A stretch of DNA of 5,876 nt from Bacteroidota bacterium (GCA_028877005.1 JAGWPI010000199.1:1-5876); one strand, 5' to 3'; shown: positions 1 to 5,876, counted from the stretch's first letter. A program made the numbers and translations. Notes: generated from the letters alone by a model not told the origin.

Positions 1-88
1 CAGTAGAACCTTATTGGCTAGTCCTTTGGTTGCAGCAGCTGCTGCAGTAACCGGCATTGTTACCGATCCAAGAACTTTAATGCAATAA
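1..88 (+). CDS. leuC: 3-isopropylmalate dehydratase large subunit LeuC, C-terminal end only
   Basis: The window opens inside a gene. The frame starting at base 2 reads 28 codons to a TAA at 86-88, ending in ASPLVAAAAAVTGIVTDPR followed by TLMQ. An S-P-x-x-A-A-A-A-A-V-T-G-x-x-x-D-P-R ending is characteristic of the LeuC C-terminus (aconitase superfamily). LeuC carries the [4Fe-4S] cluster and pairs with LeuD to isomerise 2-isopropylmalate to 3-isopropylmalate in the cytosol; that catalytic part lies outside the window. The leuD start 21 nt downstream supports the call, since the two subunits are normally encoded together. The 5' part, including the cluster cysteines, cannot be judged here. Confidence 0.9.
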   Translation, partial: SRTLLASPLVAAAAAVTGIVTDPRTLMQ

Positions 89-109
89 CCTATTTACAAA
101 TATTTAATT

Positions 110-706
110 ATGTCTTACGATAAATTTACTGTTTTAAAAAGTACGGCTGTTCCCATGCCAATGGAGAATATAGATACTGATCAAATTATTCCTGCTCGAT
201 TTCTAAAAGCAACAGAAAGAACCGGTTTTGGCGATAATCTCTTCCGCGATTGGCGTTACAATGCAGATAATACACCAAAACAAGATTTTGTATTGAATAA
301 CACCTTGTATAGCGGTAAAATTTTAGTGGGTGGCAAAAATTTCGGAAGTGGTAGTAGCCGCGAACATGCTGCTTGGGCTATTTATGATTATGGTTTTCGT
401 TGTGTGGTTTCAAGTTTTTTTGCCGATATTTTTAAAAATAATGCTTTAAATATAGGTATTCTGCCTGTGCAAGTGAGTCCTGAATTTCTGGAAAAAATCT
501 TTCAGTCTATTGAAGCTAACCCAAAATCTGAATTTATTGTTGATTTGAATGCTCAAACTTTTACAATAGTAGCAACTAACCAAGTGGAATCATTCGATAT
601 TAATAAGTATAAAAAAAATAATATGCTGAATGGTTTTGATGATATTGATTACTTACAATCTATTAAGCCGGCTATTCAGGCATTCACTGAAAAAAGCTTT
701 TATTAA
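110..706 (+). CDS. leuD: 3-isopropylmalate dehydratase small subunit LeuD
   Basis: The 198-residue product is full length for LeuD (E. coli has about 200). It is the swivel domain that completes the active site of the LeuCD isomerase, interconverting 2- and 3-isopropylmalate through dehydration and rehydration. Visible family motifs are [13 protein letters not shown] at residues 21-33, [11 protein letters not shown] at 77-87 (the substrate-binding loop shared with aconitase domain 4) and [16 protein letters not shown] at about 104-119. The ATG at 110 gives the normal LeuD N-terminus and lies 21 nt after the leuC stop in an AT-rich gap without a clear Shine-Dalgarno, as is usual in Bacteroidota. 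LeuCD also commonly handles citramalate/citraconate/methylmalate, which matters because the next gene looks like a citramalate synthase. No truncation or missing motif is seen. Confidence 0.97.
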   Translation: MSYDKFTVLKSTAVPMPMENIDTDQIIPARFLKATERTGFGDNLFRDWRYNADNTPKQDFVLNNTLYSGKILVGGKNFGSGSSREHAAWAIYDYGFRCVVSSFFADIFKNNALNIGILPVQVSPEFLEKIFQSIEANPKSEFIVDLNAQTFTIVATNQVESFDINKYKKNNMLNGFDDIDYLQSIKPAIQAFTEKSFY

Positions 707-719
707 TTGGTTCAATATA

Positions 720-740
720 GTTGCACCTGTTTTTTGCAAC
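720..740 (+). repeat. Inverted repeat (6-bp stem) in the leuD-cimA gap
   Basis: GTTGCA at 720-725 and TGCAAC at 735-740 are exact inverted copies separated by a 9-nt pyrimidine-rich loop. The transcript could form a small hairpin ending 19 nt before the preferred cimA ATG at 760. No T-run follows, so it is not an intrinsic terminator, which fits read-through into cimA. It could be an mRNA processing or stability element, or simply chance; a 6-bp stem is weak evidence. The TTG at 721 that could begin a longer cimA reading frame lies inside the left arm. Confidence 0.35.
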
Positions 741-759
741 CAGAAAAGAGTGTTATTGT

Positions 760-2286
760 ATGCATGAAAAAAAATTGCGACGAATTGAAATAATGGATAC
801 TACCCTTAGGGATGGGGAACAAACCAGTACTGTTTCTTTTTCTGCATCAGAAAAACTAACCATTGCACAATTATTATTAACGGAAGTAAAAGTTGATAGA
901 ATTGAAATTGCTTCAGCACGAGTTTCTGAAGGTGAATTTCAGGCAGTAAAGAAAATTACACAATGGGCTAATGAAAATGGCTATATAGATAAAATTGAGG
1001 TGCTTACTTTTGTTGATGGTTCTACATCAATTGAATGGATGATAGAAGCCGGTGCCAAAGTAATGAATTTACTAACCAAAGGTTCGCTGAATCACTTAAC
1101 CCATCAGTTAAAAAAAACACCACAGCAACATTTTGAGGAAGTAGCCAATGTAATAAATTTAGCAGTCAATAATAATATTACTTGTAATGTATATTTGGAA
1201 GATTGGAGTAATGGTATGCGGCACTCAAAAGAGTACGTTTTTGCATATCTCGATTTTTTATCCCATCAACCAATTAAGCGAATTTTATTACCGGATACCC
1301 TTGGTATATTAACACCTGCTGAAACTAAGGAATATATTTCGGCAATAGTTCAACGTTACCCAAATATACATTTCGATTTTCATGCGCATAATGATTATGA
1401 TCTTAGTATTGCCAATGTTTTAGAAGCCGTAAATGCCGGTGCACATGGCTTGCATTTAACAGTAAACGGAATGGGCGAGCGAGCAGGTAATGCCCCGTTA
1501 GCTAGTGCTATTGCCGTTTTAAACGATTATGTGAAAGATGTAACTACAAACGTGGTAGAGAAATCTTTATATACAGTAAGTAAATTAGTGGAAACATTTT
1601 CAGGCTTTCGCATTCCTGTTAATAAGCCCGTTGTTGGTGAAAACGTTTTTACTCAAACGGCAGGCATACATGCTGATGGTGATAAAAAAAATAATCTTTA
1701 TTTTAATGATTTAATGCCTGAGCGATTTGGTAGACAAAGAAAATATGCATTGGGAAAAACGAGTGGAAAGGCTAATATTGAAAACAATTTGCAACAATTA
1801 GGCATTCAATTATCTGATGATGATTTAAAAAAAGTAACCCAACGTATTATTGAACTGGGTGATAAAAAAGAAGTAGTAACCCAATCAGATTTACCCTATA
1901 TTTTGTCTGATGTATTAGACAGTAATTCCATTGAAGAAAAAGTACACATTGAAAATTACGTACTTACACACTCCAAAAACCTACGCCCTTCTGTAACCCT
2001 TAAAATTAATATGGAAGGAGAAATATTTGAGGAACATGCACAGGGTGATGGTCAGTATGATGCATTTATGAATGCATTAAAAAATATTTATGCTTTAAAG
2101 AAAATGGAATTACCCCAATTAACTGATTATGCAGTTCGTATTCCCCCGGGAGGTAAATCAGATGCTTTATGCGAAACCATTATTACTTGGAAGTATCATC
2201 ATCGTGAGTTTAAAACCCGAGGATTAGACAGCGATCAAACGGTATCGGCCATAAAGGCTACTCAAAAAATGTTAAATCAAATTTAA
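760..2286 (+). CDS. cimA: (R)-citramalate synthase, Leptospira CimA type (LeuA family)
   Basis: Predicted to condense pyruvate with acetyl-CoA to (R)-citramalate, the first step of threonine-independent isoleucine synthesis; cytosolic. From the ATG at 760 the product is 508 residues (Leptospira CimA, from memory, about 516). The HMGL-like TIM barrel carries DTTLRDGEQ at 13-21 (catalytic Arg17, Asp18), metal ligands His208 and His210 in HAHND, and NGMGERAGN at 236-244. AGIHADGD near 301-308 supplies His304 and Asp306. The substrate pocket has Leu82, Leu105 and Tyr145, with Glu147 and Thr180, matching the recalled Leptospira pyruvate-pocket residues Leu81, Leu104 and Tyr144. About residues 385-508 form the LeuA allosteric domain, with Tyr433-Asp434 and Gln493 where isoleucine binds in the Leptospira enzyme, suggesting isoleucine feedback. 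An in-frame TTG at 721 would add 13 residues starting HLFFATRKE; I rejected it because the family has about 12 residues before DTTLRDGE. Automatic annotation would probably say 2-isopropylmalate synthase; that remains the alternative. Confidence 0.85.
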   Translation: MHEKKLRRIEIMDTTLRDGEQTSTVSFSASEKLTIAQLLLTEVKVDRIEIASARVSEGEFQAVKKITQWANENGYIDKIEVLTFVDGSTSIEWMIEAGAKVMNLLTKGSLNHLTHQLKKTPQQHFEEVANVINLAVNNNITCNVYLEDWSNGMRHSKEYVFAYLDFLSHQPIKRILLPDTLGILTPAETKEYISAIVQRYPNIHFDFHAHNDYDLSIANVLEAVNAGAHGLHLTVNGMGERAGNAPLASAIAVLNDYVKDVTTNVVEKSLYTVSKLVETFSGFRIPVNKPVVGENVFTQTAGIHADGDKKNNLYFNDLMPERFGRQRKYALGKTSGKANIENNLQQLGIQLSDDDLKKVTQRIIELGDKKEVVTQSDLPYILSDVLDSNSIEEKVHIENYVLTHSKNLRPSVTLKINMEGEIFEEHAQGDGQYDAFMNALKNIYALKKMELPQLTDYAVRIPPGGKSDALCETIITWKYHHREFKTRGLDSDQTVSAIKATQKMLNQI

Positions 2287-2298
2287 AGCCGATATTTT

Positions 2299-3381
2299 AT
2301 GGCGAATAAACACATCTTAATAGTTCCCGGTGACGGGATTGGTCAGGAAGTTACTGCTGTTGGAAAAAAAGTATTAGATGCCATAGCAAAAAAATTTAAC
2401 CACCAATTTACCTATGACTCTGCTTTAATTGGCCATATTGCTATAGAAGCTACCGGTACCCCATTGCCGGAAATAACTTTACAAAAAATGAAGGCAGCTG
2501 ATGCCGTATTGTTTGGAGCTGTAGGCCATCCTAAATATGATAATGATCCTACTGCAAAAGTACGCCCGGAGCAGGGTCTATTAAAAATGCGGAAAGAATT
2601 GGGCTTGTATGCCAATATACGTCCTATTAAATTATTTGATGAATTATTAGACGCATCTAGTATTAAGCCGGAAATTTTAAAAGGTGCTGACATTTTGTTT
2701 TTTAGAGAATTAACAGGGGATATCTATTTTGGCGAGAAAGGCAGAAAAAATAATGGAGATACTGCTTATGATGTAGCTGAATACAGCCGCTATGAAATTG
2801 AACGTATTGCCAGAAAAGCATTTGAGGCTGCTTGTAACCGCAAAAAAAAGTTGTGTTCTGTTGATAAAGCTAATGTAATTGAAACAAGTCGCTTATGGCG
2901 CGAAGTAGTACAGCAAGTGGCAACCGATTATCCCGATGTTGCTGTTGAACATCAATTTGTAGATGCTACTGCTATGTTACTAATTAAAGATCCTAAACGT
3001 TTTGATGTAGTTGTAACTGCTAATTTATTTGGTGACATATTAACGGATGAAGCTTCACAAATTGCCGGTTCAATGGGTATGCTTGCATCTGCCTCTATTG
3101 GTGATGGCACCGGCGTTTATGAACCTATTCATGGATCGGCACATGATATTACCGGTAAGGGTATTGCTAACCCTTTGGCTTCTGTGTTATCTGTTGCCTT
3201 AATGTTAGATATTTCTTTCGGTATGCTGTCAGAGGCTAATGCAATAATTGGTGCTGTTGATGAAGTTTTAAAAGCCGGCTATAGAACACGTGATATTGCA
3301 AATGCTGCTACAGTAAGCAACAAAATTTTAGGTACAGAACAAATGGGTAATGAAGTTTTGAAGTATTTATCTGCTCTATAA
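2299..3381 (+). CDS. leuB: 3-isopropylmalate dehydrogenase LeuB
   Basis: This 360-residue enzyme (normal family length) oxidatively decarboxylates 3-isopropylmalate to 2-oxoisocaproate with NAD+, and by family precedent 3-methylmalate to 2-oxobutyrate. Visible features are the N-terminal PGDGIGQEV at 10-18; substrate arginines Arg98, Arg108 and Arg136; Tyr143 and Lys190 as the catalytic pair; and metal-binding Asp222, Asp246 and Asp250 in NLFGDILTDEASQIAGSMG. EPIHGSAHDITGKGIANP at 275-292 is the dinucleotide site, and Asp283-Ile284 indicates NAD+ rather than NADP+. The ATG lies 12 nt after the cimA stop, so the two are almost certainly co-transcribed. One oddity is RELTGDIYFG at 136-145, where most family members I recall have a second Gly instead of Asp141. 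This is the last plus-strand gene of the operon. Confidence 0.96.
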   Translation: MANKHILIVPGDGIGQEVTAVGKKVLDAIAKKFNHQFTYDSALIGHIAIEATGTPLPEITLQKMKAADAVLFGAVGHPKYDNDPTAKVRPEQGLLKMRKELGLYANIRPIKLFDELLDASSIKPEILKGADILFFRELTGDIYFGEKGRKNNGDTAYDVAEYSRYEIERIARKAFEAACNRKKKLCSVDKANVIETSRLWREVVQQVATDYPDVAVEHQFVDATAMLLIKDPKRFDVVVTANLFGDILTDEASQIAGSMGMLASASIGDGTGVYEPIHGSAHDITGKGIANPLASVLSVALMLDISFGMLSEANAIIGAVDEVLKAGYRTRDIANAATVSNKILGTEQMGNEVLKYLSAL

Positions 3382-3436
3382 TTCTGATATGTTATTTCTT
3401 TTCCAAAAAAGTGATTAATCCCACAGTTATTTTATG

Positions 3437-3946
3437 CTATGTTGTTTCTAAAAATTTTACCCAAACATAAATGTCTTCTATTGTATTGTTTTTAATAGCT
3501 GCTTTATGCTGTATGCATTCTAAAAAAAAGTTATTTTTTTGTAATACTTTCATAGATGCCATATTTTTTGCATACACATAAGCTTCAATTCTTGAATATT
3601 TTTTTTCTTTTTCAATAATGGATAACAATATTTTTACCGCTGCCGTTGCTATTTTTTTACCCCAATAGGCTTCGCCGATAAAATATCCAATTTCAGTAAC
3701 ATGTCTACGCTCATATTCTTGTGGTACAAAACCAATACTTCCTACTATTTCATTATTTACCCATATGGCATAATTCTGACAAGGTTGTTTGTTTCCATGA
3801 ATGTCAATCCATTTTAATGCATCATTAAGGGTATAGGGTTGCGGAAATGAATCTCTTACTTGGTCAAAAATATTTTTATTATTAGCAATTTTAGCTAAGA
3901 GGATTGCATCTTTTTTTTCCCATTTTTTTAAAAATATTTCCTGCAT
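3437..3946 (-). CDS. GNAT family N-acetyltransferase, RimJ/RimL-like
   Basis: A 169-residue protein with the Acetyltransf_3 (RimJ/RimL-type) layout. The N-terminal part has the NxxIFDQVRDSFPQPYT stretch followed by a DALKWI helix (about 25-47). The central strands are NYAIWVNNEIVGSIGF (58-73). EIGYFIGEAYWGKKIATAA (85-103) is the acetyl-CoA pyrophosphate-binding motif A, in a WGKKIAT variant of the usual R/Q-x-x-G-x-G/A. A C-terminal Asn128, Ser131 and VLQKNNF (134-140) match the A-x-N-x-x-S-x-x-V-L-x-K-x-G-F motif, though the usual Gly before Phe is Asn139. It should transfer acetyl from acetyl-CoA to an amine; the substrate cannot be told from sequence and could be a protein N-terminus, an antibiotic or a small metabolite. 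There is no signal peptide or membrane segment. It starts 45 nt after mgsA on the same strand and converges on leuB. Confidence 0.88.
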   Translation of the reverse strand: MQEIFLKKWEKKDAILLAKIANNKNIFDQVRDSFPQPYTLNDALKWIDIHGNKQPCQNYAIWVNNEIVGSIGFVPQEYERRHVTEIGYFIGEAYWGKKIATAAVKILLSIIEKEKKYSRIEAYVYAKNMASMKVLQKNNFFLECIQHKAAIKNNTIEDIYVWVKFLETT

Positions 3947-3991
3947 ACAATCAGTTAATAGTAAAAAATTATTTATTCTTTTATATCAAGC

Positions 3992-4459
3992 TTAATTTTC
4001 TTGGGTGTCTATTCTCCTCTTTAAATAGTTGGTATAATCAGGTAATGCTAATTCGTAGGTTTCATGCATAAATGGTGATGTCATAATAAAATCTGCAGTA
4101 GCTCTGTCACAAGCCATTGGTATATTCCAAGCTACACAAAGGCGAAGCAGTGCTTTTACATCACTATCGTGGGGTTGTGCTTCCATTGGGTCCCAAAAAA
4201 ATATCATAATATCTATTTCACCGGTGGCAATCATGCTGCCAATTTGTTGGTCGCCACCTAAGGGTCCACTTAATAATTTTTTTACTGGTCTATCTAGTGC
4301 AGCTTCTATTAATTTTCCTGTAGTTCCAGTAGCAATTAATTCATGTTTGGCTAAAACGGTTTTATTATATTCAGCCCAAGCCATTAAATCAGCCTTCTTA
4401 TTATCGTGTGCTACTAATGCAATTCTTTTTCTTTTTGCTAATAGTCTAAACTCTGTCAT
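3992..4459 (-). CDS. mgsA: Methylglyoxal synthase MgsA
   Basis: Converts dihydroxyacetone phosphate to methylglyoxal and phosphate, a cytosolic bypass of lower glycolysis used when sugar phosphates build up or phosphate is scarce. At 155 residues it matches the family (E. coli 152) and aligns almost without gaps. Motifs are IALVAHD at 13-19 (His18), Lys22, ATGTTG at 43-48 (phosphate binding) and LSGPLGGDQQIG at 63-74 containing the catalytic base Asp70 (Asp71 in E. coli). FFWDPMEAQPHDSDVKALLRL follows, with Asp90, His97 and Asp100 corresponding to E. coli Asp91, His98 and Asp101, then NIPMACDRATADFI. The catalytic set is complete, so it is predicted active. The ATG at 4459 matches the family start. 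It is separated from recA by a terminator and may be transcribed with the downstream acetyltransferase. No methylglyoxal detoxification gene is visible in the window. Confidence 0.96.
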   Translation of the reverse strand: MTEFRLLAKRKRIALVAHDNKKADLMAWAEYNKTVLAKHELIATGTTGKLIEAALDRPVKKLLSGPLGGDQQIGSMIATGEIDIMIFFWDPMEAQPHDSDVKALLRLCVAWNIPMACDRATADFIMTSPFMHETYELALPDYTNYLKRRIDTQEN

Positions 4460-4479
4460 CTTATTTTATTTATTTGGTT

Positions 4480-4487
4480 TGAAGGTA
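4480..4487 (-). promoter_or_regulatory. Candidate Bacteroidota -7 promoter box for mgsA
   Basis: On the minus strand this reads TACCTTCA, one of the variants of the Bacteroidota sigma factor -7 consensus TAnnTTTG. It lies 20 nt upstream of the mgsA ATG and downstream of the recA terminator, where an mgsA promoter is needed if the terminator works. No clear TTTG -33 element is visible about 17-19 nt upstream, so this is a weak prediction. Confidence 0.3.
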
Positions 4488-4520
4488 CAATTTGGACTCA
4501 TACTTTGTATGGGTTTATGT

Positions 4521-4551
4521 AAAAAAAGCCATCTCCCAAAAGGGAAATGGC
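4521..4551 (-). terminator. Intrinsic terminator of recA
   Basis: Read on the minus strand, GCCATTTCCC (4551-4542), a TTTT loop (4541-4538) and GGGAGATGGC (4537-4528) form a 10-bp GC-rich hairpin. All pairs are Watson-Crick except one G-U, and seven T residues follow at once (4527-4521). This is a textbook rho-independent terminator. It begins 33 nt after the recA stop. The plus-strand reading has no T-run after the hairpin, so it acts in the recA direction only. Confidence 0.92.
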
Positions 4552-4584
4552 CTTACACTTACTAACCTGTTAAATCCAAAAAAA

Positions 4585-5610
4585 TTATGCTTTAGCAGTT
4601 ACTGGTTCTGCGGGTATTGCTGATTCTAATATTTTGGCACGAATTTTTGCTTCAATTTCATTAGCTAATTCGGGATTGTCTAACAATAATTGTTTTACTG
4701 CATCTCTTCCTTGGCCCAACTTATTGCTGTCATAGCTAAACCAACTACCACTTTTTTGTACAATACCTAGTTCAACACCCATATCAATAATTTCTCCAAT
4801 TTTACTAATGCCTTGTCCAAAAATAATATCAAATTCTGCAGCACGGAAAGGGGGTGCCACCTTGTTTTTTACCACTTTCACTTTCACTCTGTTGCCTATG
4901 GCTTCATCGCCATCTTTTATTTGTGATATCCTGCGGATATCTAAACGTACGGATGAATAAAATTTCAGAGCATTACCTCCGGTAGTTGTTTCAGGATTTC
5001 CAAACATTACCCCAATTTTTTCCCGAAGCTGATTAATAAATATGCAAATGGTATTGGTTTTACTGATTGTAGCGGTTAATTTGCGGAGGGCCTGACTCAT
5101 TAAACGAGCCTGTAATCCCATTTTGCTATCGCCCATTTCACCTTCTAATTCACTTTTGGGTACTAAAGCAGCCACAGAGTCAATTACTACAACATCTAAA
5201 GCCCCAGATAAAATTAAACGATCGGCAATTTCCAGCGCTTGTTCACCATAATCAGGTTGAGAAATTAAAAGATTATCTACATCAACACCTAATTTTTGTG
5301 CGTATACACTATCAAAGGCATGTTCGGCATCAATAATGGCACAAATGCCTCCTTTTTTTTGGGCTTCTGCAATAACATGTGTAGCAATAGTGGTTTTACC
5401 AGATGATTCAGGCCCATAAATTTCAATTACTCTACCTTTAGGTAACCCACCAATACCCAATGCAATATCTAATCCAATTGAACCGGTAGAAACGACTTCA
5501 TTTAATCTTTCCGGTTTTTCATTCATCATCATAACACTGCCTTTGCCATAGTCTTTATCAATTTTATCCATGGTAAGCTTAAGCGCTTTCAATTTATCTG
5601 CATTACTCAT
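4585..5610 (-). CDS. recA: Recombinase RecA
   Basis: The 341-residue protein forms the ATP-dependent filament on single-stranded DNA that drives strand exchange and recombinational repair, and that activates LexA-type repressors where present. Residue numbering matches E. coli RecA through the core. Walker A is GPESSGKT at 66-73 (Lys72, Thr73), the catalytic Glu96 is in DAEHAFD, and Asp100 and Tyr103 lie in the adenine pocket. Walker B is VVVIDS at 140-145, loop L1 lies around 157-164, and Gln194 is in [16 protein letters not shown], leading into loop L2. Phe217 sits in the RecA signature [11 protein letters not shown]. The N-terminal [19 protein letters not shown] is of Bacteroidota type, which fixes the ATG at 5610. 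The C-terminal tail ([14 protein letters not shown]) is short and weakly acidic compared with the E. coli tail that tempers DNA binding. No intein or frameshift is seen. It is followed by its own terminator, suggesting a single-gene transcript. Confidence 0.99.
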   Translation of the reverse strand: MSNADKLKALKLTMDKIDKDYGKGSVMMMNEKPERLNEVVSTGSIGLDIALGIGGLPKGRVIEIYGPESSGKTTIATHVIAEAQKKGGICAIIDAEHAFDSVYAQKLGVDVDNLLISQPDYGEQALEIADRLILSGALDVVVIDSVAALVPKSELEGEMGDSKMGLQARLMSQALRKLTATISKTNTICIFINQLREKIGVMFGNPETTTGGNALKFYSSVRLDIRRISQIKDGDEAIGNRVKVKVVKNKVAPPFRAAEFDIIFGQGISKIGEIIDMGVELGIVQKSGSWFSYDSNKLGQGRDAVKQLLLDNPELANEIEAKIRAKILESAIPAEPVTAKA

Positions 5611-5644
5611 AATTGGTTATTTTCTCTCAAAATTAATGATGCCA

Positions 5645-5652
5645 CGAAGTTA
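5645..5652 (-). promoter_or_regulatory. Candidate Bacteroidota -7 promoter box for recA
   Basis: On the minus strand this reads TAACTTCG, a one-base variant of TAnnTTTG, 34 nt upstream of the recA ATG. That gives a leader of roughly 25-30 nt, a plausible length. The expected TTTG-like -33 element is not evident; the corresponding position is a GTGTGTG run. Supported by position and box similarity only. Confidence 0.33.
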
Positions 5653-5679
5653 TAGAAATAAAATTACACACACTAATAA

Positions 5680-5701
5680 TTTTAGCAAAAAAATACTAAA
5701 A
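5680..5701. repeat. Inverted repeat TTTTAG-N10-CTAAAA upstream of recA
   Basis: TTTTAG (5680-5685) and CTAAAA (5696-5701) are exact inverted arms with a 10-nt A-rich spacer, centred about 80 nt upstream of the recA ATG and just upstream of the candidate promoter. The arm and spacer size resembles a dimeric repressor or activator site, and recA is a common regulatory target. In such AT-rich DNA a 6-bp AT-rich repeat can arise by chance. I do not recognise it as a known SOS box. Confidence 0.25.
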
Positions 5702-5829
5702 AAGTTACTTAAATGCCGATTTTTAAATTTTAATGATTTTGCTTGCAGGGCTAACATATTTACCCTATCTTGTTGCTAGGCTGTTGTTATAGCACCGCCA
5801 ATCTTCTAAATTTTATATCCTTCCATTTT

Positions 5830-5876
5830 TTATTTACCTAAAATTGCGGCAATAATGATAAAAATACTTCTTGGTA
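5830..5876 (-). CDS. Possible C-terminal fragment of an unidentified membrane protein
   Basis: At the right edge a minus-strand frame reads PRSIFIIIAAILGK and then TAA at 5832-5830. The run of Ile, Phe, Ala and Leu would suit the end of a transmembrane helix with a short basic tail. Only 14 codons are visible, so the family cannot be named, and no terminator hairpin follows the stop. A competing reading is a plus-strand gene starting with ATG at 5855 (MIKILLG), divergent from recA. The evidence here does not decide between them, and neither may be real. Confidence 0.25.
   Translation of the reverse strand, partial: PRSIFIIIAAILGK

Larger units (their letters stand above)
5611..5829. other. 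Non-coding recA upstream region
   Basis: About 220 nt of AT-rich DNA between recA and the window edge. Apart from the candidate -7 box and the inverted repeat listed separately, I find no convincing gene, tRNA or terminator. The stretch 5750-5810 is less AT-rich than its surroundings and contains two loosely similar TGTTG-rich segments (near 5770 and 5782), but these form no strong hairpin. A short plus-strand open frame running out of the recA 5' end across this region (5570-5779) has no protein-like composition and overlaps recA antisense, so it is not annotated. Confidence 0.5.

Noticed and set aside
692..701. Palindrome AAAAGCTTTT at the end of leuD
   Set aside because: It lies within the last codons of leuD, has no loop, and is an ordinary AT-rich palindrome.
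721..759. N-terminal extension of cimA from the TTG at 721
   Set aside because: The added 13 residues (HLFFATRKE and so on) have no counterpart in the family, use a rarer start codon, and start inside an inverted repeat. The ATG at 760 gives the expected 12-residue lead into the DTTLRDGEQ motif.
2412..2693. Minus-strand open frame of 93 codons inside leuB
   Set aside because: It is antisense to strongly conserved LeuB coding sequence, has no recognisable motif, and is best explained as a shadow frame.
3405..3424. Possible terminator in the leuB/acetyltransferase convergent gap
   Set aside because: On the minus strand GTGG-GATTAA-TCAC followed by TTTTTT has a T-run, but the stem is only 4 bp with one G-U pair, too weak to annotate. 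No convincing leuB terminator was found in this 55-nt gap either.
4224..4565. Plus-strand open frame of 113 codons across mgsA and the recA terminator
   Set aside because: It is antisense to mgsA and runs through the terminator hairpin; its hydrophobic appearance is a by-product of antisense codons.
3437..5610. recA-mgsA-acetyltransferase as a functional stress island or novel system
   Set aside because: All three are common single-function genes, a strong terminator splits recA from the others, and nothing in the sequence links their biochemistry.
5570..5779. Plus-strand open frame of 69 codons overlapping the recA 5' end
   Set aside because: It starts antisense within recA, continues through AT-rich non-coding DNA, and has no recognisable domain or promoter.

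Overview
The window looks like chromosomal housekeeping DNA from a low-GC (roughly mid-thirties percent by eye) member of the Bacteroidota, probably near the Chitinophagales/Sphingobacteriia. The phylum call rests on the RecA N-terminus ([19 protein letters not shown]), the scarcity of Shine-Dalgarno sequences before starts, candidate promoter boxes of the Bacteroidota TAnnTTTG type, and the gene order leuC-leuD-(LeuA/CimA family)-leuB. The order-level placement is only an impression.

Left half, plus strand (1-3381): the end of a branched-chain amino acid operon. It holds the last 28 codons of leuC, then leuD, a LeuA-family synthase and leuB, with gaps of 21, 53 and 12 nt. The synthase is better called (R)-citramalate synthase (CimA, Leptospira type) than 2-isopropylmalate synthase: its catalytic domain keeps the Leu/Leu/Tyr pocket that selects pyruvate, and it has a full C-terminal allosteric domain. 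LeuCD and LeuB can act on both isopropylmalate and the one-methyl-shorter citramalate/methylmalate series. The cluster can therefore make 2-oxobutyrate for isoleucine from pyruvate and acetyl-CoA without threonine, while also serving leucine if a true leuA lies elsewhere.

Right half, minus strand (3437-5610), read right to left: recA, a strong intrinsic terminator, mgsA (methylglyoxal synthase), then a RimJ/RimL-like GNAT acetyltransferase that converges on leuB across 55 nt. recA is complete with every key catalytic residue. The terminator separates recA from mgsA, which has its own candidate promoter; mgsA and the acetyltransferase are 45 nt apart and may be co-transcribed.

The right end (5611-5876) is mostly the AT-rich recA upstream region. 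It holds a candidate -7 box, a small inverted repeat and, at the very edge, a few codons that could be a gene end (minus) or a gene start (plus).

I see no mobile element, CRISPR array, rRNA or tRNA, and no evidence of a novel multi-gene system. The most informative point is the identity of the citramalate synthase.
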